Shown in pieces: positions 44,994 to 55,148 of a stretch of DNA of 64,000 nt. Below the pieces are notes generated by a model that worked only from the letters and a program-made list of their open reading frames with translations, was not told the origin of the DNA and searched no databases. Source of the DNA: CAVPJC01 sp963705155 (lineage in GTDB: Bacteria; Chloroflexota; Anaerolineae; Anaerolineales; UBA4823); the NCBI GenBank assembly GCA_963705155.1, contig CAVPJC010000020.1, forward strand, positions 124,001-188,000. The letters run 5' to 3'. A program made the position numbers and the translations under genes. Within the stretch, counting starts at the first letter, position 1. Every line of letters starts with the position of its first letter.

Positions 44994-46103
44994 TCAGACC
45001 GTAAACTGGCCGTTTTTGTAGATCAGATCGCCATCCATGCGGATTTCGGAATCCTGGCGCAGATCGCAGATCATATCCCAGTGAACGACGCTTTTGTTGA
45101 CGCTGCCGGTTTCGGGGTAGCCGGCGCCAACCGCCATGTGGAATGAGCCGCCGATTTTTTCATCCAGCAGGATGGAACGGGTAAAGCGGTCGATCTCAAA
45201 GTTGGTGCCGATGGCAAATTCGCCCAGGTAGCGCGAGCCGGCGTCGGAATCGAGCATTTTCAGAAGCAGATCCTGATTTTTGCGGGCGCTGGCGCGGATG
45301 ACACGCCCATTCTCGAAAATCAACTCAATGCCTTCCACCACGCGCCCGGCGTACACCGCCGGGTAGGTGAAGCGCACCCAGCCGTTGGCGCTGTCTTCCA
45401 CGGGGCCGGTGAAGATTTCGCCATCGGGCAGGTTGTATTCGCCGCAGGCATTGACAAACTTGCGGTCTTTGATGGAAAGGGTCAGATCCACATTGGGACC
45501 GCGCAGCGTCACCTGCTGGCGGCTCTGCACCGCCTGCATGATGCGTTCCTGCTCGCGCTTGACCCCCTGCCAGTAGGCCACCGGGTCGGGGGTGTTGTCA
45601 TCGGCGTGGCAGGCGCGGAAGAAATAGTCCTGGTATTCCTGATAGCCCATCTCAGCTTCCATAGCATAAGCCTGGGTGGGAAAGATGGTGCTCATCCAGC
45701 GCAGCTCACCGGTGGCGCCGCGGCGCATCTGAGCCTGGATGAGCTGGGCAACGGCTTTCTGGCGGCGGGCAATACGGGTCGAATCGATGTTGGTGAGAGC
45801 GCGGGTGTTGCCTTCGGCGCGAATTTTGATGACGGCGTTGAAAGTCTCGAAAGCCGTCTTTTGAAAGATATTCAGGTAATCGAGCTGCTCGTCGCTGGCG
45901 TGAGCGTAGAGGGATTCCTGCTCGCCGGTGTATTCAAAAAGGACATGCGGCAGGCCGCCGCGATCCAGCACCAGCTCGAAGACTTCACGCACAAGGGGTT
46001 CAGCCAGGGTGCCGGCTGTGATGGCGACGCGGTCGCCGGGAGAAACCCGGGCGGAGTGATCCACCAGGATTTGAGCCATTTTATGCAGTCGGATGTCGGT
46101 CAA
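44994..46103 (-). CDS. M29 family aminopeptidase (AmpS/PepS-like)
   Basis: A 369-residue protein of the thermophilic aminopeptidase family. It begins DIRLHKMAQILVDHSARVSPGDRVAITAG. The metal site is formed by Glu, His and Asp residues in GEYNLPDGEIFTGPVEDSANG, LGEFAIGTNFEI, EKIGGSFHMAVGAGYPETG and NKSVVHWDMICDL. It removes N-terminal residues from peptides in the cytoplasm. The length is slightly below the usual 400. Transcribed alone with its own terminator. Confidence 0.92.
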   Translation of the reverse strand: MTDIRLHKMAQILVDHSARVSPGDRVAITAGTLAEPLVREVFELVLDRGGLPHVLFEYTGEQESLYAHASDEQLDYLNIFQKTAFETFNAVIKIRAEGNTRALTNIDSTRIARRQKAVAQLIQAQMRRGATGELRWMSTIFPTQAYAMEAEMGYQEYQDYFFRACHADDNTPDPVAYWQGVKREQERIMQAVQSRQQVTLRGPNVDLTLSIKDRKFVNACGEYNLPDGEIFTGPVEDSANGWVRFTYPAVYAGRVVEGIELIFENGRVIRASARKNQDLLLKMLDSDAGSRYLGEFAIGTNFEIDRFTRSILLDEKIGGSFHMAVGAGYPETGSVNKSVVHWDMICDLRQDSEIRMDGDLIYKNGQFTV

Positions 46104-46151
46104 AGGGGCGCTCCTGAAGATGAGAATGACGCAGAAATTATATCACGCAGA

Positions 46152-46186
46152 TTGCTTCACCCGGCGTTCTTTGCCGGGTGAAGCAA
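46152..46186. repeat. REP-like 14-bp palindrome between divergent peptidase genes
   Basis: TTGCTTCACCCGGC/GCCGGGTGAAGCAA with a 7-nt loop is a perfect stem followed by TGACAT. The TTGCTTC...GAAGCAATGACA form resembles a class of intergenic palindromes I recall as repeated in other genomes. Located between divergent starts, it is not a terminator for either gene. Only one copy is seen in this window. Confidence 0.6.
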
Positions 46187-46335
46187 TGACATGCAGTTTC
46201 TTGTGAGGTGGTTATGGCTGAGGCAAAGCAGTGATCGAAGGGCAAACTAACCCTTTGGTGATGATCTGAATCGAGGCTATAATTGGACAGGAATTTCAGG
46301 GATTTGGGCACAGGCCCGCAAACATGGAGCTGAAT

Positions 46336-47595
46336 ATGCACTCTTACGATGCGATCCGGGGATACCTGGAAAGCAATTTGAACGATTATCTGGAACTGCT
46401 GCGGCAGATAGTTGCGATCAACAGTTTCACATCCAATCCGCAGGGTGTCAATGGACTGGCGCGCCTGACCGCAGACGCCTTTCAGACGCTGGATTTTAAG
46501 GCGGAATTTGTCCCGTCCACCCGAATGGAATATGGCAGCCACCTGTTTCTTACGCGCGTTCCACCCGGCGGGGCGCCTTACCGGGCGGTGGCAATGATCT
46601 CGCACCTGGATACCGTCTTCCCGCCGGAAGAGGAGATTGCCAATGACTTTGCCTGGCGGGTGGAGGGAGAACGTATCTACGGGCCGGGAACGGTGGATAT
46701 CAAGGGTGGCACTGTGATGATTTATATGGTTCTGGACGCCCTGCGCACTTTTGCGCCTCAGGTTTATGAACAGACCGCCTGGTATGTGTGCCTGGATGCA
46801 AGCGAGGAAGCGCTGGCTGATGATTTTGGACGGCTGTGCCTGGAACGCCTGCCATCAGACACAGCGGCTTGTCTGGTATTTGAAGGCGGGACGATTGTAC
46901 CCGGTGTGTACCCGTTAGTGACGGCGCGTAAGGGACGCGCCACCTACCGGGTGACGGTGGAGGGGAAGTCGGCGCATGCCGGCAACTACCATGCCAACGG
47001 CGCCAACGCCATCGTCCAGATGGCGCATACCGTTCAAAAGATTGCCGCCCTCACCAATTATCAGGATCAAATCACGTTCAACGTGGGCACCATCACCGGC
47101 GGGAGCGTGGTGAACCGCGTGCCGCACCAGGCGACGGCAAGCGTAGAAATGCGGGCTTTTTCGCCGCAGGTATTTGCCGCAGGGGTGAGCAGCATGCTGG
47201 CTCTGTCTGGTACATCTGAGATAAAGAGCAAAGACGGCTTTCAGTGCAAAGTGCATGTGGAACTGGGTGAACAAACTGCGCCCTGGCCGGTGAACGATGG
47301 CAGCGAGCGGTTATACAACCTGTGGAGCACGGCAGCGGGTGAATTGGGGATGCAGGTGCGGCGGGAGGAGCGCGGTGGTTTGTCCGATGGCAACGCCCTG
47401 TGGTCGCGCTTCCCCACACTGGATGGATTAGGCCCGGCAGGTGAGAACGCACACTGTTCGGAGCGCAGCGCGGACAGGAGCAAAGACCAGGAGTTTGTGC
47501 TGGCGAGCAGTTTTGTGCCCAAGGCGCTGCTCAACACGGCTGCGCTTCTGCGGTTGTTGACCGATCCCGAGCCTGGCGAGGAACCCGGTCGATGA
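46336..47595 (+). CDS. M20 family metallopeptidase (carboxypeptidase G2-like)
   Basis: A 419-residue protein. Zinc-site motifs are AMISHLDTVFP (His, Asp), YGPGTVDIKGGTV (bridging Asp) and CLDASEEALADDFG (Glu). The dimerisation domain contains RVTVEGKSAHAGNYHANGANAIVQMA. It cleaves a C-terminal or side-chain amide, as in glutamate carboxypeptidase. ATG 46336 is preferred over 46324 because GGAG (46326-46329) precedes it at good spacing. Its last codons overlap the oxidoreductase start by four bases. Confidence 0.9.
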   Translation: MHSYDAIRGYLESNLNDYLELLRQIVAINSFTSNPQGVNGLARLTADAFQTLDFKAEFVPSTRMEYGSHLFLTRVPPGGAPYRAVAMISHLDTVFPPEEEIANDFAWRVEGERIYGPGTVDIKGGTVMIYMVLDALRTFAPQVYEQTAWYVCLDASEEALADDFGRLCLERLPSDTAACLVFEGGTIVPGVYPLVTARKGRATYRVTVEGKSAHAGNYHANGANAIVQMAHTVQKIAALTNYQDQITFNVGTITGGSVVNRVPHQATASVEMRAFSPQVFAAGVSSMLALSGTSEIKSKDGFQCKVHVELGEQTAPWPVNDGSERLYNLWSTAAGELGMQVRREERGGLSDGNALWSRFPTLDGLGPAGENAHCSERSADRSKDQEFVLASSFVPKALLNTAALLRLLTDPEPGEEPGR

Positions 47596-49773
47596 AACAG
47601 GTTTTGCAAAATCTTCGCAGCGGAGAGACTTCCGTGGAAGATGTGCCGGTTCCCGCACCCAGACCCGGGTCGGTGCTGGTGCAGACTGCTGCTTCGCTGG
47701 TTTCCGCCGGCACCGAGCGCATGCTGGTGGCGTTTGCTGAAAAATCGCTGCTGGGCAAAGCGCGTTCGCGCCCCGACCTGGTGCGGCAGGTGCTGGATAA
47801 AGCCCGGCGTGAGGGAATGCTGACCACCGTTGAGGCGGCATTCAACCGGCTGGACCAGCCGATGGCGCTGGGGTATTCGTCTGCGGGAACGATACGCGCC
47901 CTGGGAGCCGGGGTGCAGGGTTTGCACGAAGGGCAGCGCGTGGCCTGTGCGGGCGGCAATTATGCGGTGCATGCCGAGTATGGCGTGGCGCCGGTGAACC
48001 TGGTGACGCCGCTGCCGGACGAGGTGGATTTTGAAGCCGGTGCCTTTGTCACGCTGGGGGCAATTGCGCTGCACGGTTTCCGGCTGGCGGAAGCACAACT
48101 GGGCGAGCGGGTTGCCGTCATTGGCCTGGGCTTGCTGGGCCTGCTTTCGGTGGGGATTGCCCGGGCCGCTGGATGCGTGGTGCTGGGGATCGATGTGGAC
48201 CCGGCGCGGGTGGCCCTGGCCCGGCTTATGGGCGCCGAGGCGGTGCTGCGCAACCAGGCGGTTGAGGCGGCCGCCAGTTTTTCGCGCGGGCGCGGCTGCG
48301 ACGAGATCCTGATCTGCGCAGATACTCCTTCGGCTGATCCGGTGGAGCTGGCGGGCGCCATTGCGCGCGACCGGGGGCGCGTGGTGGCGGTGGGGGCGGT
48401 TGGGCTGCAGCTTCCCCGCAAGGTTTATTATGAGAAGGAGCTGGCGTTTATCAATTCGCGCTCCTACGGTCCGGGACGCTACGACCCGGGTTACGAGGAA
48501 GGCGGGCGGGATTACCCGATCGGTTATGTGCGTTGGACGGAAGGACGCAACCTGGAGGCTTTTGTGGAGCTTCTGGCAAAGCGCAGCCTGGATATCTCCC
48601 CGCTCATCACGCACCGCTTCCCGATCGAACAGGCCCCCGAGGCTTATGAATTGATCACCGGGAAAAAGAAAGAGGCGTTCCTGGGTGTATTGTTGAAATA
48701 CCCAGTCGATTCTGCGGTGAGTGCGTCTGCCTCCAGCGTTACGGATCCGAAAGCCGGGCTGCAGCCGCCTGCGAGAGTTCAAAGCACGTTGACCGGCGCT
48801 CCTGTGAAACTGGGGGTGTTGGGGGCGGGCAATTTTGCCGCGGCGGTGATGCTGCCGGCGGTGAAGAAGACCAGCGGTGTGGAACTGGTGGGGGTTGTAT
48901 CCGCTTCCGGGTTGAGCGCGGAGCATGCCACTAACAAGTTCGGATTTCGCTACGCTGGCAGTGATGCAGGCCAGATTATTAATGACCCCGGCGTCAACAC
49001 GGTTGCCATCCTGACCCGCCACCACCTGCATGCCGATCAGGCAAGAGCGGCGCTGGCGGCCGGGAAGCACGTCTTTTGTGAGAAACCGCTGGCGTTGGAC
49101 AGCCAGCAGTTAAGCGCCGTGCAGGAACAACTGGCCCCGGCGAGTGAGGCGCTCCTGATGGTGGGGTTCAACCGGCGTTTTGCTCCGCTGGCGGTGCAGC
49201 TGAAAGCCTTTGTGGATCAACGTAAAGAGCCGCTGGCTGCGCATTACCGGGTCAATGCCGGGTACATCCCCCTAAACCATTGGGTGCACGATCCCGAGCA
49301 GGGCGGCGGGCGCATCATCGGGGAAGGCTGCCATTTTATTGATTTCCTGGCATTCCTGGTGGGCGCGGCGCCCTCGAGTGTAACCAGCCTGGGACTGCCG
49401 GATGCTGGCCGCTACCGCGAGGATAACGTGGTGATGACATTCACCTTTCCGGACGGGTCGCTGGGTACGGTGAGTTATCTGGCGAATGGGGATAAATCAT
49501 TTCCCAAGGAGCGTGTCGAGGTGCTGTGCGGTGGGCGGGCAGCGGTTCTGGAAGATTACCGCAGCCTGGAGCTGGTGCAAGATGGGCGGCGCCGTGTGGT
49601 GCGTTCACGCCTGCGCCAGGACAAAGGCCACGCCGCCGAGTGGCAGGCGTTTGCCGCGGCAATCGCTGGCCGGCGGACCGCCGCCCATCGCCTACGAGCA
49701 GCTTTTCGGGGTGCACCGGGCGGCTTTTGCTGCCGTTGAATCGCTGCGCAGTGGGCGCAAAGTGAATGTGTAG
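47592..49773 (+). CDS. Bi-domain oxidoreductase (zinc-ADH-like plus Gfo/Idh/MocA), one frame break
   Basis: Residues 1-355 form a medium-chain dehydrogenase (LVSAGTERMLVAF, LGYSSAGTIRALG, VAVIGLGLLGLLSVGIARAAG). Residues of about 400-725 form a Gfo/Idh/MocA domain (KLGVLGAGNFAAAVMLPA, HVFCEKPLALD, GGRIIGEGCHFIDFLAFLVG). This fusion is typical of surface-polysaccharide clusters. The frame changes near 49672 so that the true end is YEQLFGVHRAAFAAVESLRSG at 49773, where the first frame stops at 49739 after nonsense. One surplus base in GGCCGGCGGACC explains it. Leads a three-gene polysaccharide cassette. Confidence 0.87.
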
Positions 49774-49820
49774 GCCTGACCCGGGCAGGTCATCGGATCG
49801 ATTGGGATGACCCGGATGGG

Positions 49821-51853
49821 GTGTGGTTTTTGCAGCGCCGATTTTTATTTGCTTTCAAAGCCTTGAGAGAGCTTGGGCCACGCCAGGTGACCCTTTTTGG
49901 CTTGTACCGGCTGCTGCTTCACAGCGGCTGGATGCGCCTTGCGACCCAACGCGATCTGCGCCGGGTCAGCAGTGTGCATTTACAAGAGAACAGTCGCCCT
50001 TTAAAGATGGAAGTGCTGCTGGCAGCGCCCGGACGACAGGTTCTGGAGCAGATACTTGGAGCAGAGGGGCGGGAATTCCTGCTGGAAGAAGCAGAAGAGA
50101 TTGTGCAGGGCCAGGCGCGCCTGTTTGGCGGCCCTCCCGTGCCGCTGAACCTGCAGCCGCCTGCGCCGCTAAAGGAATGGGACGTCTACGAGCGTGGGGA
50201 ACTCTCCGGACGGACTGGCAGCGCGCCCGAAGGAGACATCAAGTTCATCTGGGAACCGGCGCGCTTTGGATGGGCTTTTACGCTGGCCAGGGCTTACCAG
50301 TTGACGGGTGATGAGCGTTACCCGGAGGAATTCTGGGTGCGCTGGGAGCAATTTACAGATGGCAACCCGGCATACAAAGGCCCAAACTGGGTTTCGGCGC
50401 AGGAAGCTGCCCTGCGCATTCTGGCTGTCGTTTTTGCCGGTCAAGTTTTTCGCGGTTCACACCACAGCACGCCGGAGCGCGGGCGCGGCTGGCACAGGCG
50501 ATAGCGGTGCATGCCGGGCGCATCCCGGCGACAATGCTCTACGGCCGCGCCCAAAACAACAATCACCTGTTGAGCGAAGCCGCCGGGCTGTATACCGCCG
50601 GTCTGTCATTGCCGGATCACCCGCAGGCCCGCGCCTGGTGTGAGACCGGCTGGCGCTGGTTTCATGACGGGCTGCAGACCCAGATCGATGCAGACGGCGC
50701 TTACTCGCAGCACTCCACCGGTTACCACCGCCTGATGCTGCAGCTGGCCTTATGGGTACACATGTTGGCGCAAAAAGAAGGGCGGGCATTTCCTGAGAAA
50801 TCCAAGGCGCGCCTGGCAGCGGCGGTGGGCTGGCTGTTGAGGCTGGTGGACGCGGATAGCGGGCGCGCACCGAATCTAGGGCCGCAGGATGGCGCCAATA
50901 TCCTTCCGCTGGCAGCCTGCGAACATGCTGATTACCGCCCGGTAGTGCAGAGCGCGGCGCAGACCTTTTTAGGCTGGCGGCCTAATGCAGGTGGTCGCTG
51001 GGATGAGATGGGCGCCTGGCTGCGGGTGGGCCGTGTTTCAGCTGGCGGGTCTGCTGTGCAATTACCCGCCCGTTCCGGCGAAGGGGGGGTCTTGCACATG
51101 CCGCAGCGGCCTTCATGGGCGTATCTGCGCGCTGTGCATTTTCATTCCCGGCCCGGGCACGCCGATCAATTACACCTGGATTTATGGTGGCAGGGGATGA
51201 ACATTGCCATGGATCCCGGGTCTTATCTGTACAATGCTGCCCCCCCCTGGGACAACGCCCTGGCGCGCACGGCGGCGCACAACACCCTGAGCGTGGAGGG
51301 GTGCGATCAGATGACCCGGGCCGGGCGGTTTTTATGGCTGGATCGCGCGCAGGCCACAGGACCGGTCTTCGAGCAGGCACAGGATGGCAGTTGGGAGCGC
51401 CTGACGGCCAGCCACGACGGCTACCGGCGCCTGGGCGTGATCCACCGGCGCTGTGTAAACGGTTTTGCCGGGGTCTGGCGTGTGAAAGACACTCTGCTCC
51501 CTGCAAACGCCCTCCGCTCTGCCAACGGGAAGGTGAGCTGCCAGCTTCACTGGCTGCTGCCTGATTGGGAGTGGCAGCTCGAGAGACAAGAGAATGGTGC
51601 AGAGCTGCGGGTACACTCACTACAGGGTTGGATTCGCCTGGCAATTGGCTGGAAAAGTGAAACACTGCTTGAGCCCCCCGGTCTATGCTTCCTCTACCGG
51701 GCAGGGGAATGTCTGGACGGCGGAGGTCCCGCTGCCCCTATACTGGGGTGGACGGCGCCGACATACGGGCATAAAATTCCGGCATTATCGCTGGTGACTC
51801 AATTGTCGGGTGGGCTGCCGCTGAACCTGACCAGCGAGTGGCGCCTGCCTTAG
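49821..51853 (+). CDS. Heparinase II/III-like polysaccharide lyase family protein, one frame break
   Basis: The N-terminal helical part has FKALRELGPRQVTLFGLYRLLLHSGW and KFIWEPARFGWAFTLARAYQLTG. After the break it has ATMLYGRAQNNNHLLSEAAGLYTAG (family motif), DGAYSQHSTGYHRLMLQLALWVH, RAVHFHSRPGHADQLHLDLWWQG and AAHNTLSVEG. The first frame ends at 50504; the second is open through 51853. One T added to the T-run at 50446-50450 joins them. These proteins modify or cleave acidic polysaccharides. GTG 49821 is a provisional start. It sits between the oxidoreductase and the glycosyltransferase. Confidence 0.86.
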
Positions 51854-51861
51854 ATAAGAGC

Positions 51862-53091
51862 ATGCATATTCTCTTAATTCACCAGGCATTTGCCGCTCTG
51901 AATGAGCCCGGCGGCACCCGCCATCATGAGCTGGCGCGGCGGTTGGCGCGGCGCGGCCACCGGGTGACCGTGGTTGCCAGCCCGGTCAGCTATTTGACTG
52001 GTTCGGCCGGGGCCGGACGCATCCCCTGGGTGCAGCGCCAGGAGCTTGAGCCGGGTGTGACGGTGCTGCGTGCCTATACTTACCCGGCACTGCACCGCAG
52101 CTTTGTGCACCGGATTTTCAGCTTTTTGAGCTTTATGCTGTCTTCGTTTTTTATCGGTTTGAGAGTGGGGCAGGTGGACCTGGTCTGGGGCACCTCACCG
52201 CCGATCTTTCAAGGGATCACCGCCTGGGCGCTGGCGCGCTGCAAGCGTGCACCATTTCTGTTTGAGGTGCGTGATTTGTGGCCGGCATTTGCGGTGGCTG
52301 TGGGTGTTTTGCGCCAGCCGCTCTTGATTGGCGCTTCTGAATGGCTGGAGAGATTTTTATACCGGCATGCTGAGCGGGTCATGGTCAATTCGCCGGGTTT
52401 TATCGATCATATCCGGGCACGCGGCGGGCGAGAAATCTCTCTGGTGCCTAACGGCGCAGATATCGAAATGTTTGATCCACGCGCCAGTGGAATTGAATTC
52501 CGCCAGGCGAACGGGTTGGTGGGGAAGTTTGTCGCCATGTACGCCGGGGCGCACGGCATGTCCAATGATCTTGGGATTGTGCTCCAGGCGGCTGAATACC
52601 TGAGAGACGAGCCCGAAATCGCCATCGTGCTGGTAGGCGATGGCAAAGATAAACCAGCATTGGTATCTCAGGCACAGGAAATGGGGTTGGAGAATGTGCA
52701 CTTCATCCCTCCGGTGGCCAAAAACCAGATGGCCCAGGCGCTGGCCGCGGCGGATGCCTGCATAGCAATCCTGAAACCGGTTGAGATGTACAAGACCGTT
52801 TATCCCAACAAAGTATTTGATTATATGGCAGCGGGGAAGCCCGTCATCCTGGCGATTGGTGGGGTGATTCAGGATGTGGTGGAGCGGGCGGGCTGCGGTT
52901 TGATCGTGCCTCCGGGCGATGCGCCGGGCATGGCGAAGGCTGTGCGCCTGCTGGCGCAGGATCCGGAACACGGCGCGGCGCTGGGGCAAGCCGGTCGCGC
53001 TTACCTGGAAGCACACTTCGACCGCTCCAGGCTGGCTGAGCAGCTGGTTGATATTCTGGAAACCATGCTGGAAAAACACAAAAGCAGGTAG
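51862..53091 (+). CDS. Glycosyltransferase family 4
   Basis: A 409-residue GT-B enzyme: MHILLIHQAFAALNEPGGTRHHELARRLARRGHRVTVVAS, then WGTSPPIFQGITAWALARCKRAPFLFEVRDLWP, RVMVNSPGFIDHI and LVPNGADIEMFDP. The donor site is YPNKVFDYMAAGKPVILA. It resembles WbuB-type enzymes that add an N-acetyl sugar in O-antigen or capsule synthesis. It starts at ATG 51862, just after the heparinase-like gene. Confidence 0.92.
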   Translation: MHILLIHQAFAALNEPGGTRHHELARRLARRGHRVTVVASPVSYLTGSAGAGRIPWVQRQELEPGVTVLRAYTYPALHRSFVHRIFSFLSFMLSSFFIGLRVGQVDLVWGTSPPIFQGITAWALARCKRAPFLFEVRDLWPAFAVAVGVLRQPLLIGASEWLERFLYRHAERVMVNSPGFIDHIRARGGREISLVPNGADIEMFDPRASGIEFRQANGLVGKFVAMYAGAHGMSNDLGIVLQAAEYLRDEPEIAIVLVGDGKDKPALVSQAQEMGLENVHFIPPVAKNQMAQALAAADACIAILKPVEMYKTVYPNKVFDYMAAGKPVILAIGGVIQDVVERAGCGLIVPPGDAPGMAKAVRLLAQDPEHGAALGQAGRAYLEAHFDRSRLAEQLVDILETMLEKHKSR

Positions 53092-53098
53092 CTGGAGC

Positions 53099-53903
53099 TC
53101 AGGCGAATTCTTTGACCATCACCACGGCATCCAGGTTCAAAGGACCGTAGAGATGCGGAAAAGTCTCGCCGTCGGCGGCTTCATGACGCACTTCCGCATC
53201 CAGCAGGGTGGGGTCGACCCACAATAAGACGAGATCCGGAACCTGGCTATAATACCGTTTGATCACCGTATCAACCTGCTCCGGGTGGGAAAAGTGAATA
53301 AACCCCACCTGTTCCAGGGAAGGTGCGGCGTAAGCGCCGGTTGCACGAGCGGCTTCCCACGCGCTGCGAGGGCAGATATGGACGATCAGGCTGTCCAACC
53401 ACTCTTCACGGATCATTCCGAACATCCAATCGTCCTGCAAGACGCCGCGTTTGCGCACAGCCTTGCGAATGGTTGCCTCCAGAAGAAAACCGCTTTTTTC
53501 AAATAGACGCCGGCTGGCCGGGTTGCCTGTGTAGACATAAGCATCGATCTTTTCAAGGTTTAACACCCCGAAGCCATAATTTACCAGCAGGCGCACCACC
53601 CGCTTCCCGTAACCTTTGCCGTGATATGGTTCACCGATCCACAGGCCAAGCTCGCCGCGGAATTTTTCTGCGTTAGGCCGGATGGAGCACGAACCGATGG
53701 GGCGGTTGGAAGAAGTCTTCCAGATGGTGAAGGCGAAGGAACTCGCCGCGGGCGACACGCTCGGCGGAGTTGGCCAGAGAGGAGCGCAAGTCTTCCAGAG
53801 ATTGCGGGCCATCCCAGATCAGCATATCGGTTACAGAGGTGTTATACACCAGCGGAAACAGGGCATCGGCGTCTTGCGCCTGAACAGGGCGGATGGTAAT
53901 CAT
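53099..53903 (-). CDS. GNAT acetyltransferase fused to DUF952, one frame break
   Basis: It begins MITIRPVQAQDADALFPLVYN at the ATG ending 53903. After a break near 53700-53725 it continues IGSCSIRPNAEKFRGELGLWIGEPYHGKGYGKRVVRLLVNYGFG, a RimJ/RimL-type acetyl-CoA loop, to about residue 165. The last 100 residues are a DUF952 domain (IVHICPRSAWEAARATGAY...GFIHFSHPEQVD...FPHLYGPLNLDAVV). DUF952 is usually a stand-alone protein of unknown function. One surplus base in GAGTTCCTTCG explains the break. It is downstream of coaBC. Confidence 0.83.
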
Positions 53904-53926
53904 GGCAGCCTGGTGGGGAGAAAACT

Positions 53927-55141
53927 TCAGCTCGAGAGCAATGGGATCAACCTGGCAAGGATGGCTTCAGCTACCTCAGTTTTAGTCAGAAGCGGGAGCG
54001 TTTCAGATGAAGATCCATCCAGCAGAGTAACCCGGTTGGTATCCACAGCAAACCCGGCACCGGCAGCGCTGATATCGTTGGCGACGATCATATCCAGCTT
54101 TTTTGCCTGCAGCTTGATGCGGGCGTTTTGCAGCAGATCCTGGCTTTCGGCGGCAAAACCTACGGTGAGGCGCGGGAAACCGCTACGGGTTTTGAACTCG
54201 GCGACAGAAGCGAGAATATCTGCGGTGTTTTCCAGGGTGATGTGGGGTATGCCGCCCTCTTTCTTGATTTTCTGACCAGCCGGTGCAGCCGGGCGGAAAT
54301 CGGCCACAGCGGCGGCCATCAAGAGAACATCGGCGTTTGTGATTTGCGCCATCACCGTATCAAGCATCTCCCCGGCGGTGTGAACGTCAATACGCAGCGC
54401 CCCCTGAGGGGTTGGGAGGCTCACCGGTCCAGCAATCAGGGTAACGCCGGCGCCTGCATCCAGTGCGGCCTGCGCCAGGGCAAAGCCCTGCTTGCCGGAT
54501 GAGCGATTGGTGATGGCGCGCACGGGGTCAATGGGTTCCTGGGTGCCGCCGGCTGTCACCACTACCTTGCGCCCTCGCAGTGGGCCCTTTTGGGCAAAGA
54601 ACAGACGAATGTGCGCCAGGATTTCCGGCGGCTCCACCATCCGCCCGGGACCGCTTAAGCCGGAGGCCAGATGTCCGTCAGCTGGGCCAATGGTGGTTGC
54701 GCCTCGAACACGCAGGGTATTGAGATTTTGCTGTGTAGCTGGGTGGCTGTACATACCGCCATCCATGGCGGGTGCGAGAATCAGGGGGGATTGAGCCGCC
54801 AGGCAGGTGACGGTGAGCAGGTTATCGGCGATACCGGCGGCCAGTTTTGCCAGCGTGTTGGCCGAAGCAGGAGCGATCACCACCAGATCGGCGCTGTGCC
54901 CCAGACCGATGTGCAGCACGTGCCCCTGGCTGCTCCACAGATCACTATCCGTGTAGGCCTTACGCCCGGTGACGGATTGAAAAGTGAGCGGCGTGACGAA
55001 CTGCAAGGCTGCCTGGGTCAGGATGACATCCACCAGAGCGCCAGCCTGAGTGAGTTTGGAAGCCAGGTCGGCGGCTTTGTAGCAGGCGATCGAGCCGGTG
55101 ACTCCTAAAATGATGTGTTTATCTTGCAGTGGGTTGGGCAT
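53927..55141 (-). CDS. coaBC: Phosphopantothenoylcysteine decarboxylase / phosphopantothenate-cysteine ligase
   Basis: A 404-residue bifunctional CoA-pathway enzyme. The FMN decarboxylase half has GVTGSIACYKAADLASKL, HIGLGHSADLVVIAPASANTLAKLAAGIADNLL (His77) and PAMDGGMYSHP, where Asp stands in place of the Asn of the usual PAMN. The ligase half has VVVTAGGTQEPIDPVRAITNRSSGKQG, MAAAVADFRPA, KIKKEGG and AKKLDMIVAND. It makes 4'-phosphopantetheine from phosphopantothenate and cysteine. It lies in a minus-strand run with ydcF and the GNAT-DUF952 gene. Confidence 0.94.
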   Translation of the reverse strand: MPNPLQDKHIILGVTGSIACYKAADLASKLTQAGALVDVILTQAALQFVTPLTFQSVTGRKAYTDSDLWSSQGHVLHIGLGHSADLVVIAPASANTLAKLAAGIADNLLTVTCLAAQSPLILAPAMDGGMYSHPATQQNLNTLRVRGATTIGPADGHLASGLSGPGRMVEPPEILAHIRLFFAQKGPLRGRKVVVTAGGTQEPIDPVRAITNRSSGKQGFALAQAALDAGAGVTLIAGPVSLPTPQGALRIDVHTAGEMLDTVMAQITNADVLLMAAAVADFRPAAPAGQKIKKEGGIPHITLENTADILASVAEFKTRSGFPRLTVGFAAESQDLLQNARIKLQAKKLDMIVANDISAAGAGFAVDTNRVTLLDGSSSETLPLLTKTEVAEAILARLIPLLSS

Positions 55142-55148
55142 GCCCCAA

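Noticed and set aside
47241..49070. A 609-codon minus-strand frame opposite the M20 peptidase and oxidoreductase genes
   Set aside because: Its Arg/His/Gln-rich composition is typical of an antisense frame over GC-rich coding sequence; both plus-strand genes are well supported.
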